DNA of 38,402 nt from Bacteroidia bacterium (GTDB taxonomy: Bacteria > Bacteroidota > Bacteroidia > Chitinophagales > Saprospiraceae), in NCBI GenBank assembly GCA_030430845.1, contig JAUIKE010000070.1, positions 1-38,402 of the forward strand, in the 5' to 3' direction. Of the stretch, positions 37,115-38,402 are shown one piece after another. The translations under genes were made by a program, and so were the position numbers. The notes under the pieces are model-generated. The model saw only the letters and a list, made by a program, of their open reading frames with translations. It did no database searches and was not told the DNA's origin. The stretch's first letter is position 1. Every line of letters begins with the position of its first letter.

Positions 37115-37159
37115 AAATTCAAACCGACCTGCACAGTAAATGCAGGTCGGTTTGAATTT
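37115..37159. terminator. Strong 19-bp hairpin, bidirectional terminator
   Basis: Perfect 19-bp arms (37115-37133 and 37141-37159; inner part AACCGACCTGCA) with a 7-nt loop CAGTAAA. On minus it is followed by an A/T-rich stretch and a run of T at about 37098-37108. It separates the small-gene promoter from the origin. Confidence 0.75.
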
Positions 37160-37164
37160 TGAGC

Positions 37165-37203
37165 AACAGTAAAGGCCTTGTCATTTCTGTACCGACTCCC
37201 CAA
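37165..37203. pseudogene. Decayed fragment of the DUF3850 gene
   Basis: 36 of 39 bases match 35002-35040, the 3' coding part of the DUF3850-like gene; the three differences are all transitions. No reading frame continues on either side. It looks like a remnant of an earlier duplication or of recombination with a related replicon, now fused to the first iteron. Confidence 0.65.
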
Positions 37204-37634
37204 CCAGCTCCCTTTTAAAATTTAAAAAGAGAGAGAAACAAAACCTGGTCTACAGTCACCCCCAATTAACTCCCTTTAAAAAACAGATAGCGTCCCCATC
37301 TGACTCCTTAAATATCCCCCACTGACTCCTTTATAATCCCCAACTGACTCCCTGGTTGATTTCCAGTCAACTCCTTTTTTAATCCCTTATTCACTCCTTT
37401 TTTAATCCCCATTCAACTCCCTTTTAAAAGCTATCACACAACTGTAGTTTACAGATAGTCAACCTATTACACTCAACTCATGAGCAGTCGTAAATATCTT
37501 AAATGTAAAAACTATCTAAAAGAATTAAAGTATTAAAAGCTTAATACCTTTTAGATATTTGCAAAGGAAAAAAAAGAAAGTTTCCCTTTAAAAAGAACAA
37601 CTCTGCACGAACCCCAACCAGCTCCCTTTTAGAC
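37198..37634. repeat. Iteron array and AT-rich region: candidate plasmid origin
   Basis: The unit is about TCCCCAnyyrACTCCyTTTTAA. Anchors (ACTCC or GCTCC) start at 37207, 37269, 37303, 37325, 37347, 37370, 37393, 37416 and 37621. The six from 37303 to 37416 are spaced 22-23 bp, two DNA turns. An AT-rich stretch at 37434-37600 with the inverted pair TATCTAAAAG (37513-37522) / CTTTTAGATA (37548-37557) follows and may be the unwinding element. Together with the Rep_3 protein this is a typical iteron origin. The final copy lies on the far side of the AT-rich part. Confidence 0.82.
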
Positions 37635-37922
37635 TTTCCATATCTCTATCACTTCCGACATGCCCAAACCAAAGTCAACGAAGTGGCTGGGTGCGCCATT
37701 TTGCTTCCAAGTTGGAACAGATGCGGCCTGCCGTATTTCCACGCGGCCATCCGAATCTATCCCATACCTGAAGTGGTCCGAAGGTGACTCTCCTAAGTCT
37801 TCCCAACTTGTTTCGGAAAACTCCACACCATATACAATCGCTGGAGAGTTGAGAAATGCAACAAGTTCATCCCAGGTTGGGAAGATGATTTCTCCAAGAG
37901 ATATGTCTGCCAGTTTATACAT
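37629..37922 (-). CDS. Hypothetical protein, 97 aa
   Basis: Soluble protein (MYKLADISLGEIIFPTWDEL, EDLGESPSDHFRYGIDSDGR) with no clear motif. Its start overlaps the end of the resolvase by 8 nt, indicating coupling with it. Beyond it lies the origin. Unknown function. Confidence 0.6.
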   Translation of the reverse strand: MYKLADISLGEIIFPTWDELVAFLNSPAIVYGVEFSETSWEDLGESPSDHFRYGIDSDGRVEIRQAASVPTWKQNGAPSHFVDFGLGMSEVIEIWKV

Positions 37923-38402
37923 CTAAGGCTTTTTTTACTTTTTGTACAGTTCCTTTTGAAACATCGCATAGTACCGCTGTTCTCCGGATTGATGTTCCTT
38001 TACCAAGTTCCTTTACGATCTTTGGATATTTCCCTATCACCTTTTGAGGAGAATCAACCGTGCCTTTTTTTCTGCCTTTATAAATGCCCCTTCGCTTTGC
38101 GATAGCTACGCCTTCGCGTTGTCGATCCTTCAGGCGAAGTCTCTCTATCTCTGCAAGCTCCGCCATCACGGCAATGACCAGGTTGAAAACCGGATTTTCT
38201 TTCCTGCCGGTGCCGGTATGGCTCCCCATGTTGAAGTTTGTGATAAATAGCCGAATGCCTCTTTCTTTCAACTCTGATATGGTTTGCCGGATATCAAGTG
38301 TATCGCGTCCAAGTCGATCAAGCTCTTTTACCACCAATAAGTCCACGTTTTTCTTTGTGAAAACCTGTGCCAGCGCGCGATCGCGAGCTGGCACACTTCC
38401 GC
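37915..38402 (-). CDS. Serine recombinase / resolvase (N-terminus cut by window edge)
   Basis: The frame is open to the edge; the first residues visible are GSVPARDRALAQVF. It then has LLVVKELDRLGRDTLDI, the conserved DRLGR catalytic-core motif, AELAEIERLRLKDRQREGVA of the long E helix, and a C-terminal HTH (GTSIRRTAVLCDVSKGTVQK). About 45-50 N-terminal residues with the nucleophilic Ser lie outside. Resolvase/invertase family; on a plasmid it normally resolves multimers, here beside the origin. Confidence 0.9.
   Translation of the reverse strand, partial: GSVPARDRALAQVFTKKNVDLLVVKELDRLGRDTLDIRQTISELKERGIRLFITNFNMGSHTGTGRKENPVFNLVIAVMAELAEIERLRLKDRQREGVAIAKRRGIYKGRKKGTVDSPQKVIGKYPKIVKELGKGTSIRRTAVLCDVSKGTVQKVKKALDV

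Noticed and set aside
37029..37628. CRISPR array reading of the regularly spaced repeats
   Set aside because: Units are 22-23 bp head-to-tail with no unique spacers, beside a Rep system; they are iterons.
1..38402. Window as a complete circular replicon
   Set aside because: Joining the ends puts the resolvase frame out of register with the frame at 1-779; both edge genes are truncated, so the window is a slice of something larger.

Overview
The window is a 38.4 kb slice of an extrachromosomal element from a Bacteroidota host, most simply read as a temperate phage-plasmid. The host call rests on a secreted protein ending in a type IX secretion sorting domain (1813-3378), a lipoprotein with an LSSC lipobox and EGF-like module (19480-20025), and leaders with little Shine-Dalgarno signal. 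Both edges cut genes: the minus-strand gene at 1-779 lacks its C-terminus and the resolvase at 37915-38402 lacks its N-terminus. The two edges do not join in a common frame, so the window is not a complete circle cut once.

Layout. (1) 37-38.4 kb: resolvase fragment, a 22-23 bp iteron array beside an AT-rich stretch (candidate replication origin), a 19-bp-stem hairpin and an operator-like inverted repeat. (2) 32.4-37.0 kb, minus strand: a run of about 14 very small genes (MazG-like, DUF3850/ASCH-like, zinc-ribbon, winged-helix-like and unknowns) with recurring junction motifs. (3) 28.4-32.3 kb: maintenance block with a Rep_3-type initiator (minus) and, on plus, a phage-type repressor, a KilA-N protein, ParA and a small ParG-like partner, with a shared AT-rich repeat in their intergenic regions. 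(4) 28.37 kb down to the left edge, minus strand: a long early-to-late operon starting with a Cro-like regulator opposite the repressor, then a 614-residue protein, a 5mC methyltransferase, two multi-spanning membrane proteins (one with a C-terminal HTH, one with a zinc ribbon), a PAPS-reductase-like protein and a lipoprotein.

(5) 17.3-3.4 kb holds what looks like the virion module. There is no portal, large terminase, tail tube, tape measure or baseplate gene. Instead there is a small P-loop ATPase resembling the packaging ATPases of PRD1-type viruses, a 234-residue capsid candidate bracketed by hairpins and by its own upstream gap, a GH108-like lysozyme with a C-terminal membrane segment, a peptidoglycan-binding protein and an M15-like peptidase that are also membrane anchored, at least six further small single-pass membrane proteins, and two large beta-rich proteins that could be spikes. 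This fits a tailless phage with an internal membrane. The assignment is inference from gene content and needs profile and structure searches.

(6) 1-3.4 kb: the T9SS cargo protein, an N6-adenine methyltransferase and the start of a large unrecognised protein.

The most unusual sequence-level signals are an array of 23 ACWGT motifs inside the coding sequence at 18238-18608, a three-palindrome cassette flanked by a 13-bp direct repeat (17987-18144), a 12-bp ACCAGTT repeat array (17604-17691) next to a structured leader of the late genes, and a stop-codon-overlapping TAGGGCTTGC motif repeated through the small-gene operon. Six genes of 40-55 codons were found by direct translation of the gaps.
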